Source: an uncultured Oscillospiraceae bacterium (lineage in GTDB: Bacteria > Bacillota > Clostridia > Oscillospirales > Oscillospiraceae). Taken from it: a stretch of 64,000 bases of DNA. Location of the stretch: contig CAKTMF010000005.1 in the NCBI GenBank assembly GCA_934573855.1, positions 120,347 through 184,346 of the forward strand, in the 5' to 3' direction. Positions 42,148 through 49,340 of this stretch are shown here, in pieces. Positions within the stretch are counted from its first letter, which is position 1. Every line of letters begins with the position of its first letter. The position numbers and the translations under genes are program-made. The notes beneath the pieces were generated by a model that did no database searches, had not been told where the DNA came from, and saw only the letters and a program-made list of their open reading frames with translations.

Positions 42148-42402
42148 TTGGAGATAAGCATAAACGACGAGCGCAGAACAGTCGAAGTCTGGCTCTCGAG
42201 CGAAGAGAAAAACGATTCCGCTGTGCAGCAGCGTCTCAAGCCGCTGTACACAGAGTACGCTGGGAAGAAATACACCGTTGCTGTGTTCATGTCCGGCAGT
42301 CAGGACTTATACTCTCTGACAAGCGACCTGCTCTGTTACAACAGAAAGCGTATCTCGGAGCTCGAAGTAGAGCAGGAAAAGGAACAGGGCATGGTGATGT
42401 AA
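42148..42402 (+). CDS. Small mobile-element protein of unknown function
   Basis: 84 residues from TTG 42148 (GAGAGGAG about ten bases upstream). The sequence EISINDERRTVEVWLSSEEKNDS followed by YTVAVFMSGSQDLYSLTSDLLCYN is compact alpha/beta, and I recall similar short proteins beside recombinases in Clostridial elements, but I cannot name the family. No ATG is available in frame, so the start is uncertain. A terminator-like hairpin follows at 42401. Confidence 0.6.
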   Translation: MEISINDERRTVEVWLSSEEKNDSAVQQRLKPLYTEYAGKKYTVAVFMSGSQDLYSLTSDLLCYNRKRISELEVEQEKEQGMVM

Positions 42403-42438
42403 ACGGACGACTGTTATAAGCCGTCCGTTTATTCTTTT
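42401..42438 (+). terminator. Terminator hairpin
   Basis: AAACGGACG (42401-42409) pairs with CGTCCGTTT (42422-42430), followed by ATTCTTTT. Confidence 0.75.
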
Positions 42439-42527
42439 CTGTTGCTTTCCGAGCGCTCATGTGATACAATATTATCTGCAAATACAAAATCGCATATATA
42501 CATAGTTGTAAGAAAGGAGTGCGCCGC

Positions 42528-43550
42528 ATGAGCAACGAGATCGCAAATCGCGGTGAAGTACTGCTGTACAGCGACGAGAGCGGCAAGGAATACGTCAGCG
42601 TCGTGTTCAAGGACGAGACATTCTGGCTAACGCAAAAAGCAATGGCAGAGCTGTTCAACGTGAATGTTCCCGCTGTGTCGAAGCACTTGCAGAACATCTA
42701 CGAGGAAAGCGAATTGGAGCGTGATTCAACTATTTCCAAAATGGAAACAGTTCAGCAAGAGGGCGAACGTCAGGTGAGACGAACTGTGGATCACTATAAC
42801 CTCGACGCTATCATCGCCGTCGGCTACCGCGTGAACTCCAAGAAAGCCACGCGCTTCCGTCAGTGGGCGACAAAGACGCTGCGCGAGTACATCCAAAAGG
42901 GTTTCGTCATCAATGATGAGATGATGAAAAACGGCCGTCCGTTCGGCAGGGACTATTTCGACGAGCTGCTCGAACGCATCCGCGAGATACGCGCAAGCGA
43001 GCGCCGCGCGTACCAGAAGATCGCCGATGTGTTTGAACAGTGCAGCTATGACTATGACAAGAACAGCGAGACGACGAAAGCCTTCTACGCCTTCGTGCAG
43101 AACAAGCTGCACTATGCCGTGACCGGCAAGACCGCAGCAGAGCTTATCTCCGAGCGCGCCACGCTCGACAGTCCGACGATGGGACTGACAACTTGGAAAG
43201 GCGCGCCTGACGGCAAGATACTCAAGAGCGACACGCTCATCGCGAAAAACTACCTCAACGAAAAAGAGGTCACGCGTCTCAACCGCCTTGTGACGATGTT
43301 CATCGACTATGCCGAACTGATGGCGGAGGACGAGCAGCTCATGAGCATGCAGGACTGGCTCAACGAGACTGACCGCTTCCTTACGAACAACCGCCGCCGG
43401 GTGCTCGATGGCAAGGGGCACGTCTCGCGCGAAGCGGCGGCGAAGAAGGTCAGCGGCATATACGAGGAGTTCCGCAAAAAGCAGGACGCGGAGTACGTCT
43501 CCGAGTTCGACCGCGAATTTGAAAAGTATCTCAAGGGTGAAAGCAAATGA
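42528..43550 (+). CDS. RhuM family protein (copy 2), coupled to the recombinase
   Basis: 340 residues from ATG 42528 (AAAGGAG nine bases upstream). The same layout as the copy at 37712: FWLTQKAMAELFNVNVPAVSKHLQNI, then NLDAIIAVGYRVNSKKATRFRQWATKTL and a helical C-terminal domain. It is GC-rich like the host, unlike copy 1. Its stop overlaps the recombinase start (ATGA), so the two are coexpressed. A role in regulating recombination is possible from position only. Confidence 0.87.
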   Translation: MSNEIANRGEVLLYSDESGKEYVSVVFKDETFWLTQKAMAELFNVNVPAVSKHLQNIYEESELERDSTISKMETVQQEGERQVRRTVDHYNLDAIIAVGYRVNSKKATRFRQWATKTLREYIQKGFVINDEMMKNGRPFGRDYFDELLERIREIRASERRAYQKIADVFEQCSYDYDKNSETTKAFYAFVQNKLHYAVTGKTAAELISERATLDSPTMGLTTWKGAPDGKILKSDTLIAKNYLNEKEVTRLNRLVTMFIDYAELMAEDEQLMSMQDWLNETDRFLTNNRRRVLDGKGHVSREAAAKKVSGIYEEFRKKQDAEYVSEFDREFEKYLKGESK

Positions 43551-45712
43551 GAGAACACTTTGACATTGCCGGGTACTGCCGCATCTCGGTCGACGAGGAG
43601 GCGGGGCGCGACAATGTGTCCATCGAAAACCAGAAAGCCATCATACAGGACTACGTGCGCCGCACGTTCCCGGACAGCACGCTCAGCTTCTACGAGGACC
43701 GCGACCGCTCGGGCTACACCTTCGAGCAGCGCGAGGGCTATCAGGAGCTGCGCAGAAAGCTCACGGCGCACAAGTATGATATCCTCGTCGTCAAGGACTT
43801 CTCACGCTTCTCGCGCCGCAACAGCCGCGGCCTTGTGGAGCTGGAGGATCTGCGCGACGCGGGGCTGCGCATCATCTCCATCGGCGACGGCATAGACTTC
43901 CCGAATGACGACGACTGGGTGAAGATACAGTTTCAGTTCCTCATGAACGAAATGCCTGTCACCGATACAAGCCGCAAGGTGCGCTCGGTCGTGAAGCGCC
44001 GTCAGGAGGACGGGCGCTGGATCTGTGCCGCGCCATACGGCTACATTGTGAATAAGCAGCAGGAGTTTGAGGTCATCCCCACCGAGGCGGAGATAGTGCG
44101 GAAGATATTCGCGCTCTACATCAACGGCTGGGGCTATAAGCGCATCGCAAACTACCTTACCGACGAGGGCATACCCACGCCGCGCATGGCGGAGCGCACC
44201 CGGCGCGAGGCCGAGGGCGAAACGCCGACGCGCAGGGTCAAGAACGAGTGGGCGATCATCACCGTGCAGGGCATCATCGACAACGATTTTTACATCGGCA
44301 CTCTGCGTCAGGGCAAGTACACGCGCCGCAAGATAAACGGCGCGGACGTGAAGCAGGACGCAAGCGACCACAAGGTCTTTGAGCACCACCATCAGGAGAT
44401 CATCGACTACCGCACCTTCGCCACCGCGCGGGCGCTGCGCGAGGAGCGCAGCACCTCGCACTACCGCGGCGTGAAGATAAACGACAATGTCTACTCCGGC
44501 TTCCTCTTCTGCGGCGACTGCGGCAGCCCCATGTTCGCCATGAGCCGCCGCAACATCCGCGACGCCTACCGCTGCGGCGAATACCATCGGCGCGGGCGCA
44601 AGGCCTGCACAAGCCACCACATCCGTGTTGATAAGCTCGATGAGCTGGTGAAGGACTATGTGCGCAAGGTGAAGGAGAACTCCGCGCAGATGCTCGACCG
44701 TTTGAACGCCGACCTTGCGAGTGAGACCGAGGACATCGCAGAGACCGAGAAGGCGGCACAGAACCTCACCGCAGTGCTCGACGATCTTCAGGCCGAGCTC
44801 AAGGCCACAAAGCGCCAGCGCGTCCGGGACATTATGAAGCACCCGGAGCAGGAGACGCTGCTCGAGGAGACCTACGACGAGATGGAGAGCGACCTCTCCC
44901 GCCGCATCGAGGGTATCAGGAACCAGATAGACATGAGCGCCGACAAGCGCAATACCATCATCCGCGTCAACCGCGCGGCGAAAACGGCGATGGAGGTGTT
45001 CGACGATATCCTCCAAAAGCCGAAGCTTGAGCGTCAGGATCTCACTCTGATAATCGAGCGCATCACCGTGTTCGAGGATCACATTGAGGTGCAGCTCAAG
45101 GCGGATATCGACTCCATCCTCAGAAGCGGCACGCTGCCGGTGGAGACGGAGGACGCCGCAAATTTTGATCCCGGCATGGCAGATAACTCACCCGTCACCA
45201 TAGTCCAGTGCTCGGAAAAGCATGCGGACAAGGTCTACCATGTCAATGTAATCAGTAACGGTGACCCGTTGGAGATATTCACGGATAAGGACGGAGAGCT
45301 TATTTTCAAGAAGTATTCGCCCATCGGCGAAATGACCGATTTTGCCTCGCAGATATGCGACAGCATGCGCCGTTCGACCGACGGCATTGCGGCGGTGTGC
45401 GACCGCGACGCGGTGATCGCCGTGGCCGGGGGCGCGAAAAAGGAGCTTCTTGACAAGCCCGTCAGCACCCAGCTCACCAGCATCATGGACGGACGCGGGG
45501 TATACCGCCACGACAGGGGCGGCAGCAGCCTGCCCGTGACGGCGCTGGACGACAGGTTCTGTCTTTCCGTGGCGGCTCCGGTCATTTCCGAGGGGGATAT
45601 CATGGGCTGCGTGATGTTCGTCACGGCGAAAAACAGCCCGCCCGCGAGTGAGGCGGAGCTGAAAGTGGCGCAGACTGTGGCAAACTTCCTCGGCCATCAG
45701 ATGGAGGGATAA
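43547..45712 (+). CDS. Large serine recombinase fused in frame to SpoVT GAF domain
   Basis: 721 residues as read in this genome. Residues 1-about 150 are the serine-resolvase catalytic domain with Ser14 in YCRISVDEE; a recombinase domain follows (about 165-300); a zinc ribbon has CGDCGSPMF near 323 and CGEYHRRGRKAC near 343; a coiled coil spans about 375-480. Element sequence ends at NVISNGDPL (residue 575). Residues 576-721 are the SpoVT C-terminal half (EIFTDKDGELIFKKYSPIG and the GAF domain). In the excised circle the same frame would end QTTLTPWEQF...REGWK at residue 599. It catalyses integration at, and excision from, spoVT. Confidence 0.9.
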   Translation: MREHFDIAGYCRISVDEEAGRDNVSIENQKAIIQDYVRRTFPDSTLSFYEDRDRSGYTFEQREGYQELRRKLTAHKYDILVVKDFSRFSRRNSRGLVELEDLRDAGLRIISIGDGIDFPNDDDWVKIQFQFLMNEMPVTDTSRKVRSVVKRRQEDGRWICAAPYGYIVNKQQEFEVIPTEAEIVRKIFALYINGWGYKRIANYLTDEGIPTPRMAERTRREAEGETPTRRVKNEWAIITVQGIIDNDFYIGTLRQGKYTRRKINGADVKQDASDHKVFEHHHQEIIDYRTFATARALREERSTSHYRGVKINDNVYSGFLFCGDCGSPMFAMSRRNIRDAYRCGEYHRRGRKACTSHHIRVDKLDELVKDYVRKVKENSAQMLDRLNADLASETEDIAETEKAAQNLTAVLDDLQAELKATKRQRVRDIMKHPEQETLLEETYDEMESDLSRRIEGIRNQIDMSADKRNTIIRVNRAAKTAMEVFDDILQKPKLERQDLTLIIERITVFEDHIEVQLKADIDSILRSGTLPVETEDAANFDPGMADNSPVTIVQCSEKHADKVYHVNVISNGDPLEIFTDKDGELIFKKYSPIGEMTDFASQICDSMRRSTDGIAAVCDRDAVIAVAGGAKKELLDKPVSTQLTSIMDGRGVYRHDRGGSSLPVTALDDRFCLSVAAPVISEGDIMGCVMFVTAKNSPPASEAELKVAQTVANFLGHQMEG
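45260..45270 (+). other. attR core (right junction of element)
   Basis: GGTGACCCGTT, sharing GACCCGTT (45263-45270) and the GG before it with the left junction. SpoVT homology resumes immediately afterwards with codons for EIF. Confidence 0.85.
45263..45712 (+). pseudogene. spoVT: spoVT 3' fragment (GAF domain) fused to recombinase
   Basis: Encodes the missing SpoVT part: DPLEIFTDKDGELIFKK, the AbrB-domain end and linker, then the GAF-like sensor ending VAQTVANFLGHQMEG, which closely follows the Bacillus SpoVT C-terminus. It has no start codon or promoter of its own and is translated only as the tail of the recombinase. Joining bases 28917-29017 to 45271-45712 gives 543 bases, that is 180 codons plus stop in one frame, the expected SpoVT length. 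No internal stop or frameshift is visible, so the gene is preserved rather than decayed. Confidence 0.93.
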
Positions 45713-45720
45713 AGCTCACA

Positions 45721-45752
45721 GGGAATGACTTCAAAAGTCATTCCCTGCTTTT
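45721..45752 (+). terminator. spoVT terminator
   Basis: GGGAATGACT pairs with AGTCATTCCC around TCAAA, followed by TGCTTTTTTT; immediately after the spoVT stop. Confidence 0.92.
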
Positions 45753-45756
45753 TTTA

Positions 45757-45786
45757 TTGCAAGACCATGCGCGGGTATGCTAAAAT
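45757..45786 (+). promoter_or_regulatory. Candidate promoter for chromosomal FRG gene
   Basis: TTGCAA, an 18-bp spacer and TAAAAT with an upstream TATGC extension, 28 bases before the start at 45815. Confidence 0.5.
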
Positions 45787-45814
45787 ATGAAAAAAGCGCA
45801 GGTGAGTGATACTT

Positions 45815-46627
45815 ATGATAAAGGAAGTCAGGATTACCACGCTCGAGGAGCTTATGCCGCTCATCTCCGAGCAGAAATACCGGCCCGAGCTTGACCGCAA
45901 CCGCAGTCCGTATGTCTACCGGGGCATGCCGAACACGGATTTCAGGATGATAACGAGCCTGCGGCGAAACTGCAAGACGCTTGAGAAGCGGCTCGAGCCG
46001 TCCATACTCAACAACTTCGCAAAATACGCGGTCATCGAGGACGCGACGGTGACGCACTCCGTCTGGCGGCAGATGATAATGGGCCAGCACTACGGCCTGC
46101 CCACGCGGCTGCTGGACTGGACGCACTCGGCGCTGGTGGGTCTGCACTTCGCCGTGAACGAGGATAACCTCGAGACCATGGCCGACCACGACTGCATGGT
46201 GTGGCGCATAGATATGAGCGAGCTCAACGCCCTCCTGCCCGAGGAATACAGGAGCGTACTGAGAGAGAACAAGGCGGAGGTCTTTTCCGTCAGCATGCTC
46301 TCGTCGCTGGCCGACAGCCTCTCAAAGTACGACGAGGACATGGGAAGCAACGCCATGGTGGTGGTCGAGCCGCCCAGTATCGACAGCCGCATAGTCAACC
46401 AGTACGCGTTCTTCACCGTCGTCCCCATGGGCATGGACGATGTGGAGCGCTTCCTCGACGAGCATACGGAGAACACGGTAAAGTATGTCATCGACAAGGA
46501 TCTGCGCTGGCGCGTGCGGGACATGCTCGACCAGCTCGACATAAGCGAGCGCATAGCCTATCCCGGCCTGGACGGACTTTCAAAATGGATCGCCCGCCAC
46601 TATTTCGTGAAGGATTCGCAGCTTTGA
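45815..46627 (+). CDS. FRG domain-containing protein (chromosomal copy)
   Basis: 270 residues from ATG 45815 (AGGTGAG eight bases upstream). Motifs: PYVYRGMPNTDFRMITSLRR near residue 30 and MGQHYGLPTRLLDWTHSALVGLHFA near residue 90, ending RIAYPGLDGLSKWI. It is GC-rich like the surrounding chromosome and only distantly similar to the element copy at 31570. It lies just beyond the spoVT terminator, outside the element boundary. Function unknown. Confidence 0.88.
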   Translation: MIKEVRITTLEELMPLISEQKYRPELDRNRSPYVYRGMPNTDFRMITSLRRNCKTLEKRLEPSILNNFAKYAVIEDATVTHSVWRQMIMGQHYGLPTRLLDWTHSALVGLHFAVNEDNLETMADHDCMVWRIDMSELNALLPEEYRSVLRENKAEVFSVSMLSSLADSLSKYDEDMGSNAMVVVEPPSIDSRIVNQYAFFTVVPMGMDDVERFLDEHTENTVKYVIDKDLRWRVRDMLDQLDISERIAYPGLDGLSKWIARHYFVKDSQL

Positions 46628-46635
46628 TATTTGAC

Positions 46636-46670
46636 AAAAAGTCTCAGGAGACCGGCTCCTGAGACTTTTT
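46636..46670. terminator. Bidirectional terminator
   Basis: AAAAAGTCTCAGGAG pairs perfectly with CTCCTGAGACTTTTT around ACCGG. Confidence 0.93.
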
Positions 46671-46680
46671 ATGTATATTT

Positions 46681-46976
46681 TTACACAAATACGGAGGTAT
46701 ATGAGAGAGCTACTGAGCGCTCTCCCGCTGCCGGGGGGGCGAAGCGTCCTGACGGGCGAAAGCAGATGAGGGCGGCGAGGATCAGCAGCATGGTCGACGA
46801 GAGGCTCACGGGATACACGGTCATGATCGTGCGGAAGGTCCGGCTCTGCGGGAAAACGAACTCTATCCACGCAATGCGTATGCCGCACACGCCCAGCATC
46901 GTCAGCAGCGCCGGCGCGAGCGAGATCCCGAAGCCGCGCCGTAATTCTGCCCGACAAAGGGGGTGCAGGCCTGTGC
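46681..46976 (-). pseudogene. MATE efflux pump remnant
   Basis: On the minus strand one frame encodes CTPFVGQNYGA, a MATE family signature normally found in mid-protein. After a frame change it continues RGFGISLAPALLTMLGVCGIRIAW and VFPQSRTFRTIMTVYPVSLS, the MATE C-terminus. The stretch normally separating these parts, over 100 residues, is missing, and a stop at 46977-46979 closes the frame upstream. It is a deletion-decayed gene unrelated in detail to the intact MATE at 52500. The remaining bases up to 47056 show nothing. Confidence 0.65.
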
Positions 46977-47056
46977 TTATTGGCCTGCATCAGGGGGGAT
47001 TTTGTCTGTTGTCCCGTTTTATTGGTTCTGTTCACCGACACACACCGGGGCTTGGG

Positions 47057-47890
47057 TCATTTTTTCAGCTCTCCGGGGCTTATGCCGAAGCTCTCGCGGA
47101 ACGCGCGGTGAAACGTGGAATAGTCCGAAAAACCGCTGTCCGCGGCGGCCTTGTTCGCCGGGATACCCTCGCGGATGAGCCGTGCCGCGTACAAAAGCCG
47201 CTTCTGGCGCACATAGGCGTGTACCGTCTCCCCGGTCTGCTCCTTGAAGAGGCGCATGAAGTGGTACTTGCTCAGAAACGCCCTCTCGGCAAGCTCCTGC
47301 ACGCTCAGCCGCCGGGCGAGATTTTCGTTTATATATGACAGGACCGGCTCTATCTTCGTGCCTCCGGCGCGCTTTTCCGCGCCCGTCCCCTCGGCCGTGA
47401 GGAGGTTGAGCTGGATGAGGAGCTGCATTATATAGGTGTCGCACATGGCCGCCGCGCCGCCGCGCGCGTCCTCGGAGGAGGCCTCATACAGCGAGAGCGT
47501 CCGTTCCAGCTCCTGCCGCTGCTCCTGCCCGGCGGACAGGAGACAGTCGCCCCGGCCCGCGCGCTCAAAGCATTCCATCAGCTGTACGCCCGGCATGGCC
47601 CGGTCGAAATATTTTCTGTCAAAATAAATTATTATCCGTTCATACGGCTCCGATTTGTCGATGAGCGCCTTGTGGATGGTGTGGTGCTTCACGAGCAGCA
47701 CGTCCCACGGCCTTAGCGCGTACACCCGGTCCTCCACGCAGTAGTCCACCCGCCCGGAGATGAGCAGCACGAGCTTGTCAAACTCGTGGAAGTGAAAGTC
47801 CCGCTCCTGCCCCGCCGTGTCGCGCAGGTGGAAATAGCGGTAATTCTCGTTCAGATAGCCCTGCAGGCTCGCAGGGACGCTGCTTTTCAT
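47057..47890 (-). CDS. AraC family transcriptional regulator
   Basis: 277 residues from ATG 47890 (GAGGTGA upstream). An N-terminal cupin-like sensor domain (HFHEFDKLVLLISGRVDY, ALRPWDVLLVKHHTIH) precedes a C-terminal double helix-turn-helix (LSVQELAERAFLSKYHFMRLFK and GFSDYSTFHRAFRESFGISP). It is divergent from the symporter gene at 48019, its probable target. The intergenic region contains repeated TTGCAA/TGCAAT words at about 47929, 47950 and 47971 that could be its binding sites. Confidence 0.9.
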   Translation of the reverse strand: MKSSVPASLQGYLNENYRYFHLRDTAGQERDFHFHEFDKLVLLISGRVDYCVEDRVYALRPWDVLLVKHHTIHKALIDKSEPYERIIIYFDRKYFDRAMPGVQLMECFERAGRGDCLLSAGQEQRQELERTLSLYEASSEDARGGAAAMCDTYIMQLLIQLNLLTAEGTGAEKRAGGTKIEPVLSYINENLARRLSVQELAERAFLSKYHFMRLFKEQTGETVHAYVRQKRLLYAARLIREGIPANKAAADSGFSDYSTFHRAFRESFGISPGELKK

Positions 47891-47954
47891 GCGTGTCACC
47901 TCACTCGGATGGATTATACAGCATTTTTTGCAATGTTTCAAGCACTGTGTGCAA

Positions 47955-47983
47955 TTTACTTTGCGTTAGCTTGCAAATATAAT
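47955..47983 (+). promoter_or_regulatory. Promoter for the symporter gene
   Basis: TTTACT, a 17-bp spacer and TATAAT, 35 bases upstream of the start at 48019, embedded among the TTGCAA repeats. Confidence 0.65.
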
Positions 47984-48018
47984 AGCAACACAACCCCCAA
48001 TAAAGGAGAATTGATGAT

Positions 48019-49251
48019 ATGAAGAACTTTTTTAAAAACAACTGGTTCCTGCTGACGATGATACTGGGCATAGCCGCGGGCTGCATAGTGGGCTTCGTGT
48101 GGCCCGGCGCCACGGTGCTCGAGCCGCTGGGAACGCTCTTTACCAATATGATGTTCTGCGTCGTCGTGCCGATGGTGTTCTGCTCCATCTCCTCCGCGAT
48201 AGCGAACATGAAGTCCGTGAAAAAGGCCGGCCGCGTCATGGGCGTGACGATACTCACCTTCCTTGCGACCGCCGCGATCGCCGCAGTGATCATGTACATA
48301 ATCGTCCGCTTCATCCCGATCTACACCTCCGCTCCCAGCTATGAGGAGGCTGATGTCGGCAGGGTAGACGTTGCGACGCTTGTCATCAACTTCTTTACCA
48401 AGCCCGACTTTACCGAGCTGTGGAGCCGCAGAGCCATTCTTCCCCTGATCGTTGCGGGTATCTTCTTCGGCTTCGGCGTACAGATGGCCGGCGGCCCCGA
48501 GACCATGACCGCGAAGTTCCTTGAGGATGTCACGAATGTCCTCATGAAGGTCGTCAAGCTCATCACCTACTACGCGCCCGTCGGCTTCTTCGGCTTCTTC
48601 GCTTCTCTGGTGGCGACCCACGGCTCCGACTTTGTCTCCAACTACGCGCGCGCCATCATCATATACTACGTCGTATCCTTCGCGTATATGTTCCTCTCCT
48701 CGCCCGTGTACGCCCGCTTCGGCGGCGGCAAGGGGGCGGCGAAGCTCATGTTCAGCCACCTCTTCCGCCCCGCGGCCACCGCGTTCGGCACCTGCTCCTC
48801 CGTCGCGACCATTCCCGTAAATATGGAAGAGTCCGAGGCCACCGGTATTTCCAAGGACGTCACCGACATAGTTCTCCCCCTGGGCGCGACTATGCACATG
48901 GACGGCTCGGCGATGGGCGCGATAATCAAGGTCGCGTTCCTGTTCGGCATGTTCGGCATGGACTTCGGTACGAGCGAGGCGGTGTTCGCCATTGTCGTCG
49001 CGGTGTTCTCCTCCGTTGCGATGTCCGGTATCCCCGGCGGCGGCGGCACCGGCGAGCTGGTCCTCTGCTCCATGTTCTTCCCCGACCACCTCGCGATCGC
49101 CTACCCCATCGCGCTTGCCATCGGCGAGCTTATCGACCCCCCCGCGACCATGGTCAACGCGGCCGGCGACTATGTGGTGTCCTTCATCGTCTCCCGCTAT
49201 GTGGACGGCAAGGATTGGCTCCAGAAAAAGCTTAAGGGCAAGAAAGCGTAA
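48019..49251 (+). CDS. Dicarboxylate/amino acid:cation symporter (DAACS)
   Basis: 410-residue membrane transporter of the GltP/DctA/SstT family. Typical segments are present: FTNMMFCVVVPMVFCSI near residue 38, the serine-rich re-entrant loop region AFGTCSSVATIPVN, the substrate-binding TM7 stretch LPLGATMHMDGSAMG (NMDGT-like), and SGIPGGGGTGELVL (HP2). It moves glutamate, aspartate, C4-dicarboxylates or Ser/Thr with Na+ or H+; the exact substrate is unclear. It is divergent from and probably controlled by the AraC regulator. Confidence 0.9.
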   Translation: MKNFFKNNWFLLTMILGIAAGCIVGFVWPGATVLEPLGTLFTNMMFCVVVPMVFCSISSAIANMKSVKKAGRVMGVTILTFLATAAIAAVIMYIIVRFIPIYTSAPSYEEADVGRVDVATLVINFFTKPDFTELWSRRAILPLIVAGIFFGFGVQMAGGPETMTAKFLEDVTNVLMKVVKLITYYAPVGFFGFFASLVATHGSDFVSNYARAIIIYYVVSFAYMFLSSPVYARFGGGKGAAKLMFSHLFRPAATAFGTCSSVATIPVNMEESEATGISKDVTDIVLPLGATMHMDGSAMGAIIKVAFLFGMFGMDFGTSEAVFAIVVAVFSSVAMSGIPGGGGTGELVLCSMFFPDHLAIAYPIALAIGELIDPPATMVNAAGDYVVSFIVSRYVDGKDWLQKKLKGKKA

Positions 49252-49277
49252 CGCGATACGGCGATATAATAAGACCG

Positions 49278-49314
49278 ACAGCCTCTCTCCGCGACGGAGA
49301 GAGGCTGTTTTTTC
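49278..49314. terminator. Bidirectional terminator
   Basis: ACAGCCTCTCTCC pairs with GGAGAGAGGCTGT around GCGAC, followed by TTTTT; between convergent genes. Confidence 0.9.
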
Positions 49315-49340
49315 GTATTGGAGAAAACGGGTCGTCGAAG

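Larger units (their letters stand above)
29010..45270 (+). mobile_element. Integrative mobilizable element inserted in spoVT (about 16.25 kb)
   Basis: Bounded by the shared octamer GACCCGTT at 29010-29017 and 45263-45270, giving a unit of 16,253 bp. It carries a large serine recombinase at the right end, a RHH protein plus MobP-type relaxase, a candidate oriT, a type III restriction-modification system, two RhuM proteins and an AT-rich candidate defence module. No T4SS genes are present, so it would be mobilised by another conjugative element. Base composition is a mosaic: very AT-rich at 29.1-32.3 kb, intermediate across the restriction genes, GC-rich at the recombinase. Confidence 0.9.

Noticed and set aside
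45263..45712. Natural recombinase-GAF domain fusion rather than an insertion product
   Set aside because: The 3' part matches the SpoVT C-terminus, its missing N-terminus lies at the other end of the element, and both ends share GACCCGTT; a recombination junction explains all of this.
46681..46899. Independent 72-residue membrane protein gene
   Set aside because: Its sequence matches the C-terminus of MATE transporters and adjoins a mid-protein MATE signature in another frame, so it is a gene remnant.
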